A stretch of DNA of 64,000 bases from Phytopseudomonas dryadis (GTDB lineage: Bacteria > Pseudomonadota > Gammaproteobacteria > Pseudomonadales > Pseudomonadaceae), in NCBI RefSeq assembly GCF_004327355.1, contig NZ_QJUM01000016.1:62001-126000 (forward strand), in the 5' to 3' direction. A program made the translations under genes and the position numbers. Every line of letters begins with the position of its first letter. Position 1 is the first letter of the stretch. Shown here piece by piece: positions 25,978 through 33,373 of this stretch. The notes under the pieces are model-generated. The model ran no database searches. It was not told the DNA's origin and was given only the letters and a program-made list of their open reading frames with translations.

Positions 25978-26478
25978 ATGGTCGATGTAAGCGGCTTCCG
26001 CAACGCCATGGCCCGACTCGGTGGCGCCGTGTCGGTGATCACCACCGACGGCCCGGCAGGACGTTTCGGCTTCACCGCCTCGGCGGTGTGCAGTGTCACC
26101 GACTCGCCGCCCACCCTGCTGGTGTGCATGAATCGTTCGTCATTTTCCAATGCCCACTTCAAGGCCAACAGGGTGCTCTGCGTGAATGTATTGGCCGGCA
26201 CCCATCAGGCGGTGTCGGGCACGTTCGCGAATAGAAACCTGAGTATGCAAGAGCGCTTCTCCACCACGCCCTGGAGCACGTTGGAAAGTGGTTCTCCGGT
26301 CATGGATGAAGCCCTGGTCAACTTCGATTGCCGTATTGACCAGGTTCACGAAGTGGGTTCGCACAGTATCTTCTATTGCGAAGTATTGACGATCAAACAG
26401 GGTGCCAGCGAAGAGGGGCTGGTGTACTTCAATCGCGCTTATCACAGGCTCTGCGAGGCCTCCAAGGCCGCCTGCTGA
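25978..26478 (+). CDS. iacG: Flavin reductase IacG
   Basis: This 166-residue flavin reductase belongs to the HpaC/RutF-like FMN-binding family: RLGGAVSVITTDGPAGRFGFTASAVCSVTDSPPTLLVCMN covers the FMN site, followed by SHSIFYCEVLTIK and YFNRAYHRL. It supplies reduced flavin to the two-component monooxygenase IacA. GAGGAGG lies just before the ATG at 25978, 12 bases after iacF. It is the last gene of the iac set; a small stem-loop (26510-26541) follows. Confidence 0.9.
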   Translation: MVDVSGFRNAMARLGGAVSVITTDGPAGRFGFTASAVCSVTDSPPTLLVCMNRSSFSNAHFKANRVLCVNVLAGTHQAVSGTFANRNLSMQERFSTTPWSTLESGSPVMDEALVNFDCRIDQVHEVGSHSIFYCEVLTIKQGASEEGLVYFNRAYHRLCEASKAAC

Positions 26479-26509
26479 CGAATCAAGCGGTTCGATAAGA
26501 ATAATTAAA

Positions 26510-26541
26510 TGGCCCATCTTCCGCAGTGGAAGAGACGGCCA
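26510..26541 (+). terminator. Possible weak terminator after iacG
   Basis: TGGCC-TCTTCC-gcagt-GGAAGA-GGCCA can form a stem with a small asymmetric internal loop (TCTTCC 26517-26522, GGAAGA 26528-26533). Only a loose T-rich stretch follows at 26543-26558, so termination may be partial. Confidence 0.35.
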
Positions 26542-26671
26542 GGTTTCGACTTTTGTTTATTAAAAGTGGTTGATAACAACAACGACCCAGATTGACTGCC
26601 AATGTTCGATGTTTGCGCCATTAATCTGCTCCCACTGCACTTCGGTGCATTAAAACAAAGGAAACATCCCT

Positions 26672-27919
26672 ATGTTCCGCGATAAGTCGATTGTCCGCGT
26701 GTTGCAAGTTCCCTGCGTGCTCGGATTGTTCTCGCCCTGGTTGGCCCAGGCCGATCTGGTGGAAGACAGTCACCTGAAACTGGACATGCGCAACTTCTAC
26801 CTGCACCGCAATTTCACCCATGACGATGCGCCGGTTTCCTCGGTGCACAGCTGGTCGCAGGGCTTCGATCTGCAATTCACCTCGGGTTATACCGACACGC
26901 CGCTGGCCTTCGGTGTGGATGCCAACGCGCAGTACGCCGTGCGTCTGGACGGCTCGGGCAATGACGGATCGCTACCCTACAGCGTGGCCGAGCAGAAACT
27001 GGCGGATGACTATGGCCGTGCTGGCGCCACCTTCAAGATGCGCTACTCGAAGACCGAACTGAAGGTCGGCGACCACCGTCCGCAATTGCCGATCGCCTAC
27101 AACGACGCCAGCCGCCAGCTGGATACCATCTACCAGGGCGCGGTAGTCGAATCCAAGGAGCTGGAGGGCCTGACCCTCACCGGCGGGCGTTTCTGGTCCG
27201 CGGTCACCCGCGAGTCGAGCGACCACGAGAAGCTCTACAAGTGGGGCTCGACCGACAACCTGGACAGCGATGGCCTGGATTTCGGCGGCGCCACCTACGA
27301 CGTCACCAAGAACCTGCAGGCCAGCTACTTCTACGGCGTGCTGCACGATATCTACCAACAGCACTACTTCGGCCTGGCGCACATGGCCGACCTGGGCGCT
27401 GGCTACAAGCTCAAGACCGACCTGCGCTACTTCAACAACAACGAGGATGGCGACGCCCTCGCCGGTGAAGTGGACAACCGTTCCTACGGCGCGCTGTTCA
27501 CCCTGCTCAAGGGCAACCACATGTTCGGCGCCAGCTACCAGCGCATGCTCGGCGACAGCGTGTTCCCGACCATGAACGGCTACATCCCCAACCCGTACCT
27601 GGTGAACTGGTCGTCCCTGGCCTTCGTGCGTCCGGGCGAGCGTTCCTGGTCGGTGCGTTACGGCTACGACTTCGCCGGCTGGGGCGTACCGGGCCTGAAG
27701 CTGTATACCCGCTACACCAAGGGCACCCACTGGGATCGCGGCGCCGGCCTGTCCGACAACGAGGAAAGCGAACGCAACATCTACCTCACCTACGTGCTGC
27801 AGGACGGCCCGCTCAAGGGGCTCGGCTTCGACCTGCGCAACATCAACACCAAGCAGAAGTACGGCAGCGACTACGACGAGTACCGCTTCGCCACCACCTA
27901 CACCTGGAACTTCTGGTAA
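26672..27919 (+). CDS. OprD-family outer-membrane porin
   Basis: This 415-residue porin has a signal peptide (cleavage near WLAQA-DL) and the hallmark OprD opening DLVEDSHLKLDMRNFYLHR. The rest consists of amphipathic strands such as GFDLQFTSGYTDTPLAFGVD and ends in YRFATTYTWNFW with the terminal aromatic residue needed for outer-membrane insertion. OprD/OccD-OccK channels pass small carboxylates, basic amino acids and aromatic acids. It starts 193 bases after iacG with likely its own promoter and is followed by a terminator-like hairpin. Its place next to the iac genes suggests outer-membrane entry of IAA or a related acid (inference). It is a distant paralogue of the porin at 46993. Confidence 0.92.
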   Translation: MFRDKSIVRVLQVPCVLGLFSPWLAQADLVEDSHLKLDMRNFYLHRNFTHDDAPVSSVHSWSQGFDLQFTSGYTDTPLAFGVDANAQYAVRLDGSGNDGSLPYSVAEQKLADDYGRAGATFKMRYSKTELKVGDHRPQLPIAYNDASRQLDTIYQGAVVESKELEGLTLTGGRFWSAVTRESSDHEKLYKWGSTDNLDSDGLDFGGATYDVTKNLQASYFYGVLHDIYQQHYFGLAHMADLGAGYKLKTDLRYFNNNEDGDALAGEVDNRSYGALFTLLKGNHMFGASYQRMLGDSVFPTMNGYIPNPYLVNWSSLAFVRPGERSWSVRYGYDFAGWGVPGLKLYTRYTKGTHWDRGAGLSDNEESERNIYLTYVLQDGPLKGLGFDLRNINTKQKYGSDYDEYRFATTYTWNFW

Positions 27920-27927
27920 GCCCGGCC

Positions 27928-27948
27928 AAGGGCGCCTCGGGCGTCCTT
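27928..27948 (+). terminator. Probable terminator after the OprD-type porin gene
   Basis: AAGGGCGCC (27928-27936) pairs with GGCGTCCTT (27940-27948) around a three-base TCG loop, with one G-T wobble, and ends in a short T-run. It lies 9 bases after the porin stop. Confidence 0.6.
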
Positions 27949-28041
27949 TCCGCCTGCCGGCCGCGCGGTTCGCCGCCGGCCATTGGATTGTCCCTCGCGT
28001 GAGCGGCCGGCCAGGCCGCCCACCGCGTTCAGGAGCGCAGC

Positions 28042-29352
28042 ATGACCCGTCCCGCACGCACCGCCCAGGCTGGCACGCCCATGCGCCGTATCGTCGTCGC
28101 CTCGGTACTCGGCAACGCCCTGGAGTGGTACGACTTCTTTCTCTACGGCACGGCCGCCGCCCTGGTGTTCGGGCCGCTGTTCTTTCCCGCCGGCACCGAC
28201 CCGGTGATCGGCACCCTGGGCGCCTTCGCCGGTTTCGCCGTGGGCTTCGTCGCGCGCCCGCTGGGCGGCATGGTGTTCGGCCATATCGGCGATCGCCATG
28301 GGCGCAAGAACGCCCTGGTGATCACCCTGTCGATGATGGGCGTGGCCACCTTCCTGATGGGCCTGCTGCCGACCTTCGAACAGGTCGGCTACCTGGCGCC
28401 GATCAGCCTGGTGATCCTGCGCATCGTCCAGGGCATCGCCTCGGGCGGCGAGTGGGGCGGCGGCGTGCTGATGCTCAGCGAGAACGCCCCGGCCAGGCGC
28501 GTCGGCTTCTACGCGGCCTGGAGCCAACTGGGCGTGTCCGGCGGTTTCGTGCTCTCCGCCGCGGCGTTCTACCTGGTGCAGATGTTGCCCGAGGACGACT
28601 TCATGAGCTGGGGCTGGCGCCTGCCGTTCCTGCTCAGCATCCTCATCTTCGGCGTCGGCATCTATATCCGCCGGCGCCTGCCGGAGAGTCGCGCGTTCGA
28701 GAACAGCGTGGCGCAGGCCGCCCCCGCCGCCCACCCGCCGGCGTTGCAGGTGCTGCGCGAACATCCCCGGGCCGTGCTGCAGGCCATGGGCCTGCGCGTG
28801 GCGGAGAACGGTGGCGCCTACATCTTCCTGTCCTTCTCCATGGCCTATGCCAAGTTCACCGGCCTGTCGACCCAGGTGGTGCTGGTCGGGGTCATGCTGG
28901 CGATGACCGCGGAGGCCTTCAGCATCCTGTTCTGGGGCTGGCTGTCGGATCGCATCGGCCGGCGCGCGGTATACGCCATCGGCTCGGTGAGCCTGGCGCT
29001 GTTCGCCTTCCCGTTCTTCTGGCTGATGGACACGCACCAGCCGTCGCTGGTCTATCTGGCCCTGCTGCTCGGCCTGCCGTTCAGCCACGCGGCGATGATC
29101 GGCACCCAGCCGGCGCTGATGGGCGAACTGTTCCCCACCCATGTGCGCTACACCGGTCTGGCCATGGGGCATGAGATCGCTTCGATCTTCGCCGGCGGCC
29201 TGGCGCCCCTGGCCGCCACCGCGCTGTTCGCCGTGTACCGCGATGCCTGGCCGGTGGCGCTGATGCTGGTGTTCTTCAGTGCGGTGACCACCCTGACCCT
29301 GCTGAGCATCAGCCGCAACCGCCCTTATGCCGCGCAGGAGGCAACCGCCTAG
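28042..29352 (+). CDS. MFS transporter, metabolite:H+ symporter (MHS) family
   Basis: This 436-residue inner-membrane protein has twelve predicted hydrophobic segments. Family marks are GNALEWYDFFLYG at the N terminus, FVARPLGGMVFGHIGDRHGRKNAL (the MFS loop 2-3 motif) and GIASGGEWGGGVLM. MHS members take up small carboxylates and osmolytes such as shikimate, alpha-ketoglutarate, aromatic acids or betaines with protons. AGGAGCG precedes the ATG at 28042. Lying after the iac-linked porin, it could import IAA or a related aromatic acid, or the substrate of the following 2-hydroxyacid dehydrogenase; a strong terminator separates it from the latter. Confidence 0.9.
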   Translation: MTRPARTAQAGTPMRRIVVASVLGNALEWYDFFLYGTAAALVFGPLFFPAGTDPVIGTLGAFAGFAVGFVARPLGGMVFGHIGDRHGRKNALVITLSMMGVATFLMGLLPTFEQVGYLAPISLVILRIVQGIASGGEWGGGVLMLSENAPARRVGFYAAWSQLGVSGGFVLSAAAFYLVQMLPEDDFMSWGWRLPFLLSILIFGVGIYIRRRLPESRAFENSVAQAAPAAHPPALQVLREHPRAVLQAMGLRVAENGGAYIFLSFSMAYAKFTGLSTQVVLVGVMLAMTAEAFSILFWGWLSDRIGRRAVYAIGSVSLALFAFPFFWLMDTHQPSLVYLALLLGLPFSHAAMIGTQPALMGELFPTHVRYTGLAMGHEIASIFAGGLAPLAATALFAVYRDAWPVALMLVFFSAVTTLTLLSISRNRPYAAQEATA

Positions 29353-29384
29353 CGCGCTTGTTTATGGAGTTTCCTGCTCCTTCT

Positions 29385-29410
29385 CCCGGGGTGCTCCCCC
29401 CGGGCTTTTT
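29385..29410 (+). terminator. Rho-independent terminator after the MHS transporter
   Basis: CCCGGGG (29385-29391) pairs perfectly with CCCCGGG (29398-29404) around a 6-base loop and is followed by CTTTTT. It is the clearest intrinsic terminator in the window and closes the iac-porin-transporter block. Confidence 0.85.
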
Positions 29411-29419
29411 ACATCGGGG

Positions 29420-29436
29420 CGATACCGCGGGTATCG
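29420..29436. promoter_or_regulatory. Dyad in the leader of the FMN-dependent dehydrogenase gene
   Basis: CGATACC-gcg-GGTATCG is a perfect 7-base inverted repeat ending 14 bases before the start codon at 29451 and just upstream of its GAGG ribosome-binding site. It could be an operator or a translational control hairpin. Confidence 0.35.
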
Positions 29437-29450
29437 CCGAGGATCGAGAT

Positions 29451-30680
29451 ATGCGTCGTTACTACCGCGGCAGCGATCTGCGTCGCGTCCACAGCATTGC
29501 CGAACTGGCAGCACTGGCGCGTCGGCGTCTGCCCCATTTCGCCTGGGAATACCTGGCCGGTGGCGCCGAGGATGAACTGACCCTGCAGCGCAACCGCCAG
29601 GCCTATGCCGAGGTCGGTTTGCAGCAACGCGCGCTGGTGCCTTGCCATGCAGCGAAAACAGACCGTGCGCTGTTCGGCAAGCCTGCCGCGCTGCCACTGC
29701 TGATCGGCCCCACCGGCTACAACGGCATGCTGCACCGCGATGCCGATATCCATCTGGCGCGCGCCGCCACCGCCCGTGGCGTGCCGTTCTGCCTGAGCAC
29801 GGTGGCCAATGCCGCGCTGGAACAGATCGTCCGCCAGGTGCCGGGCGTCGACCTGTGGTTCCAGCTCTACGCCATGCGCGACGCGGCGATCCAGGCCGAT
29901 CTGCTGGCCCGTGCCCAGCGTGCCGGTGTCAGCACCCTGCTGCTCACCAGCGATGCCATGGTGCTGGGCAATCGCGAGTGGGATAGGCGCAACTTCGTGC
30001 GGCCGCGCCAGCTCAGCCTGGCCAACAAACTGGAAGTTCTGCGTCACCCACGCTGGTTGCGCCAGGTGATGTGGCCCCATGGCCTGCCGTCGATGGGCAA
30101 CCTCGACCCTTACCTGCCCGAGGGCGAGCGTACCGCCCTGGGCTCGATGCAATTCATCGGCGAGCAGATGGACAGCCTGCTCGACTGGGACGCCCTGGCC
30201 CGTTTACGTGACCAGTGGACCGGGCAATTGCTGCTCAAGGGCGTGCTGCATCCAGCCGATGCCGAACGAGCCATCGCCCTGGGGCTGGACGGTTTGGTGA
30301 TCAGCAATCATGGCGGGCGCCAACTCGACGGGGCGGTGAGTAGCCTCGATGCCCTGCGCCTGATCGCGCCGTTGGCGCGCGGTCGCCTGGCGTTGCTGCT
30401 CGATGGCGGCATCCGCCGCGGCAGCGACATCGTCAAGGCCCTGGCCCTGGGCGCCGATGCCGTGCTGCTCGGGCGGGCCAGCCTGTATGGCGTGGCGGTG
30501 GCCGGCGAAGCCGGGGCCGGGCGGGCCCTCGACCTGCTGGCCGAGGAACTGCGGCGCACGCTCAACCTGATGGGCTGCCCGGACATCGACGAGCTGTCGG
30601 CCGAGTGGCTGACCTTCAACATGCGGCCCGCCACTGCGCGGCTGAGCGACTGGAGTAGCACATGCGCTTGTACGAACTGA
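29451..30680 (+). CDS. FMN-dependent alpha-hydroxyacid dehydrogenase (lactate/mandelate dehydrogenase family)
   Basis: This 409-residue flavoenzyme of the LldD/MdlB/glycolate oxidase family has an N-terminal region RRYYRGSDLRRVHSIAELAALARRRLPHFAWEYLAGGAEDE, the active-site histidine in DGLVISNHGGRQLDG, the catalytic Arg nearby and the phosphate-binding LLLDGGIRRGSDIVKALALGADAVLLGR. It oxidises an (S)-2-hydroxy acid to the 2-oxo acid, probably passing electrons to quinone at the inner membrane. ATG 29451 follows GAGG by 8 bases and lies after a terminator, so it begins a new unit. The 3' end overlaps the NIPSNAP gene by 19 bases. The true substrate (lactate, mandelate or an aryl-lactate such as indole-3-lactate) is open. 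Confidence 0.9.
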   Translation: MRRYYRGSDLRRVHSIAELAALARRRLPHFAWEYLAGGAEDELTLQRNRQAYAEVGLQQRALVPCHAAKTDRALFGKPAALPLLIGPTGYNGMLHRDADIHLARAATARGVPFCLSTVANAALEQIVRQVPGVDLWFQLYAMRDAAIQADLLARAQRAGVSTLLLTSDAMVLGNREWDRRNFVRPRQLSLANKLEVLRHPRWLRQVMWPHGLPSMGNLDPYLPEGERTALGSMQFIGEQMDSLLDWDALARLRDQWTGQLLLKGVLHPADAERAIALGLDGLVISNHGGRQLDGAVSSLDALRLIAPLARGRLALLLDGGIRRGSDIVKALALGADAVLLGRASLYGVAVAGEAGAGRALDLLAEELRRTLNLMGCPDIDELSAEWLTFNMRPATARLSDWSSTCACTN

Positions 30681-31285
30681 TCACCTTCACCGTGCGCGTG
30701 CGCACCCCCGCCGCCGCGCTGGCGCGCATCGAGACGGCCCTGGCCGACAGCCTGGCGGGGGTGCAGCTGATGGGCTGCTGGCTCTCGGAGATCGGCCCGC
30801 AGAACCGCATCGCCCTGCTGCGCGGCTTTGCCAGCGAACAGTTGCGTCAGGCCGAGCGTGAGCGCTATCTGCTGGCTGCCGACGCCTTCGGTATCGGCGA
30901 ATTGCTGCTCGACATGCAGGTCGACGACTACAGCCTGTTCCCCTTCCTCGAACCGCTGGCGCCCGGTGCCCACGGGCCCTTCTACGAGTTGCGCGAGTAC
31001 CGCCTGATCCCGTCCGGCCTGCAGCCGACCCTGGATGGCTGGAAGAAGGCCGTGGGGCCGCGTACCGGCGCGAACTATTCATCGGTGTACGCGGCCTTCT
31101 ACGCCACCTCGGGGGCGCTGCCGCGCTACCTGCACATCTGGCCCTACGCCAGCCTGGAACAACGCCTCGACGTGCGCACCCGGGCGGTGGCCGATGGCGT
31201 CTGGCCACCGGAAAACTCGGGGCCGCAGCTCACCACCATGCAATCCTGCGCGTACCTGCCGGCGCGCTTTTCGCCGCTGCATTGA
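30662..31285 (+). CDS. NIPSNAP-family protein
   Basis: This 207-residue soluble protein comprises two ferredoxin-like halves; the second (YELREYRLIPSGLQPTLDGWKKAVGPR to SSVYAAFYATSGALPRYLHIWPYASLEQR) is a recognisable NIPSNAP domain. The function of this family in bacteria is poorly known; members often sit in aromatic and hydroxyacid catabolic operons and may be small accessory enzymes. The ATG at 30662 lies inside the end of the dehydrogenase gene, overlapping 19 bases in another frame, so the two proteins are translated from one message and probably act in the same pathway. Confidence 0.8.
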   Translation: MRLYELITFTVRVRTPAAALARIETALADSLAGVQLMGCWLSEIGPQNRIALLRGFASEQLRQAERERYLLAADAFGIGELLLDMQVDDYSLFPFLEPLAPGAHGPFYELREYRLIPSGLQPTLDGWKKAVGPRTGANYSSVYAAFYATSGALPRYLHIWPYASLEQRLDVRTRAVADGVWPPENSGPQLTTMQSCAYLPARFSPLH

Positions 31286-31316
31286 GCCGCCGGCACCGGG
31301 CGCTTCCAACTGCGCC

Positions 31317-32240
31317 TTACGCAGTTCCCGCAGGGGCCGCGCGTGCCCACCAGTCGGCGAACAGCTGGACCCCGGCCGGATTGGCGCCGCGTTCGTTGAA
31401 CGCCAGGTAGTAACCGCGGGCGCTGCGGTATTCCGGCGTCAGGGGGCGTATCAGGCGACCGTCGGCGAGGTAGTCCTGCAGCATGCCGGCGCAGCCCAGG
31501 GCGATACCCTTGCCGTCGAGGGCGGCCTGGATCAGCTGCGAGTAGTTGTTGAACGACAGCCGGGGCCTGGGCAGCGGGCCTTCGTAGCCGGCCTGCTCCA
31601 GCCAGTCGGCCCAGTCGACGATGGGCCAGCTGAAGTAGCGCCAGTGCTCCCGATCCAGGTGCAGGAGCGGCGCATCGAGCAGATCCGCCGGGCCGTTCAG
31701 CGGTGCCCGCAGGAAGCCGGGGGTGCACAGCGGCACCATGGCTTCATCGAACAGCCGCTGCATGCGCACGCCGGGGCCCTGCCCTTCGTCGCCGCTGATG
31801 AACGCGACATCGATGTTCTCGCCGCGCAGGTCGACCTCTCGGTCCAGGGCCATCAGGCGAATGCCGATCTGCGGATATTCGCTGCGGAAGGCCTCCAGCC
31901 GCGGCATCAACCAGAAGGTGGAAAAGGCGATGGTGGCGCTGACGGTGAGCGAACCGTAACTGCCGGTACCGATGTCCTCGACCGCCTGGGCGACCCGCTC
32001 CAGGCTTTGCCCGACGGCTTCGTACAGGCGCTGGCCGGCCGCCGTCAGGCTGACGCTGCGGTGTTCGCGGAGGAACAGGGCCTGGCCGAGGTGCTGCTCG
32101 AGCTGGCGCACCTGACGACTCACCGCCGCCTGGGTGATGCACATTTCCCGTGCGGCCGAGGTGAAGCTCAGGCGTCGTGCCGCGGCTTCGAACACCACGA
32201 GTCCGGTGAGGGAGGGAAGGCGTCGTCTTAGTTTTTCCAT
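31317..32240 (-). CDS. LysR-family transcriptional regulator (GcvA-like)
   Basis: This 307-residue regulator has the N-terminal winged helix-turn-helix LTGLVVFEAAARRLSFTSAAREMCITQAAVSRQVRQLE and a co-inducer domain with SFNNYSQLIQAALDGKGIALGCAGML, the GcvA subgroup pattern. It is divergent from the betaine-type binding protein (32409) with 168 bases between the starts, the standard arrangement for LysR control of a neighbouring operon. Its C-terminal domain resembles that of the LysR protein at 55309 in the choline-sulfate locus, hinting that both respond to quaternary amines (inference). Confidence 0.9.
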   Translation of the reverse strand: MEKLRRRLPSLTGLVVFEAAARRLSFTSAAREMCITQAAVSRQVRQLEQHLGQALFLREHRSVSLTAAGQRLYEAVGQSLERVAQAVEDIGTGSYGSLTVSATIAFSTFWLMPRLEAFRSEYPQIGIRLMALDREVDLRGENIDVAFISGDEGQGPGVRMQRLFDEAMVPLCTPGFLRAPLNGPADLLDAPLLHLDREHWRYFSWPIVDWADWLEQAGYEGPLPRPRLSFNNYSQLIQAALDGKGIALGCAGMLQDYLADGRLIRPLTPEYRSARGYYLAFNERGANPAGVQLFADWWARAAPAGTA

Positions 32241-32408
32241 TACCTGAGGTTATCCGAACACAGCCGATTAATCGTTTGTCGCCACCCGCCGCTCGTGGCT
32301 CCATGGCCGTGACGGAGGCGAAGACCTCCGCCCAGCCGTGGTAACACCCTTGTTTCATCTCCCTGCCTGTGCAAAAGCGATACCAATAACCATCTCGGGA
32401 GGATGCAC

Positions 32409-33305
32409 ATGAGCCTGGTAAGACGCTGGATTTACGCCTCGATGACGTCGATCGCCGTCACCGCTGGCGGCCTCACGATGCCCGCCACGGCCAGCGATAA
32501 ACCGATCACCATCGGTTGGGTGGCCTGGGACGACGCGGAAATCTCCGCCAAACTCGCCGCAAAGATTATCCAGGAGCAGACGCAGCGGCCGGTGAAACTG
32601 GTCATGGCCGAGATCGGCATCCAGTTCCAGGGGCTGGTGAGCAAGAGCGTGGATGTCATCCCGATGGTGTGGCTGCCCAACACCCACAAGAGCTACTGGG
32701 ACAAGTACGGCGATCAGCTGCAGGATCTGGGGGTGATCTACGAAGGCCGGATCGGTTGGGCGATTCCGGATTTCATCCCGAAGGACGAGGTGTCGTCCAT
32801 CGACGACCTGAACAAGCCTGGCGTCGCCGAGCGCTTCGCCGGCACCATCCTCGCGGCCTCGCCGGGCACCTCGCAGTATGTGTTGTCCGGCCAGGCCATC
32901 GAAGCCTATGGCCTGAAGGGCTACACGGTCCTGCCGTCCTCCGAGGCCGGCATGATCTCGCAGTTCGGCCGCGTCTACGGCAAGGGCGACTGGGCCATCC
33001 TCAATGCCTGGAATCCGCACTGGATGTTCACCAAATGGCAGATGCGCTACCTCGAAGACCCCAGGCAGGTGTTCGGCGGCACCGAGCAGATCCACATGGT
33101 GGGCCGTGCGGGGTTTCGCGAGGATGAGCCGGAGGTCGCCGGCTTCCTGTCGGCGTTCTCGATCCCGCTGGCGGATCTGGAGGCGATGCAGCTCGCCGCC
33201 CAGACCCGCGGCAAGGAGCAGGTGATCGACGACTACTACGCCGAGCACCGGCAGCGCTTCGCCGCCCTGTTCCCGGCCAAGGCCGTTGCCAACAGCCAAC
33301 CCTGA
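32409..33305 (+). CDS. Glycine betaine/quaternary amine-type ABC substrate-binding protein (OpuAC family)
   Basis: This 298-residue secreted protein has a signal peptide ending near MPATA-SD. Mature features match the OpuAC/ProX-like family: KPITIGWVAWDDAE, VIPMVWLPNTHKSYWDKYG and LNAWNPHWMFTKWQMRYLED, with several Trp/Tyr residues suited to a cation-pi cage for trimethylammonium groups. The start at 32409 was chosen because GGGAGG ends 6 bases upstream; the ATG at 32403 overlaps that site. No permease or ATPase follows, so it must share a distant importer. The next gene encodes a demethylase-like flavoenzyme, pointing to catabolic use of the ligand. Confidence 0.88.
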   Translation: MSLVRRWIYASMTSIAVTAGGLTMPATASDKPITIGWVAWDDAEISAKLAAKIIQEQTQRPVKLVMAEIGIQFQGLVSKSVDVIPMVWLPNTHKSYWDKYGDQLQDLGVIYEGRIGWAIPDFIPKDEVSSIDDLNKPGVAERFAGTILAASPGTSQYVLSGQAIEAYGLKGYTVLPSSEAGMISQFGRVYGKGDWAILNAWNPHWMFTKWQMRYLEDPRQVFGGTEQIHMVGRAGFREDEPEVAGFLSAFSIPLADLEAMQLAAQTRGKEQVIDDYYAEHRQRFAALFPAKAVANSQP

Positions 33306-33373
33306 GCCAGCAGGCGTTCGCCTGCCTGGTGTCCGGGGCAGGTCGGCCGCGTGCCCGCGAGAGCGATGCCATC

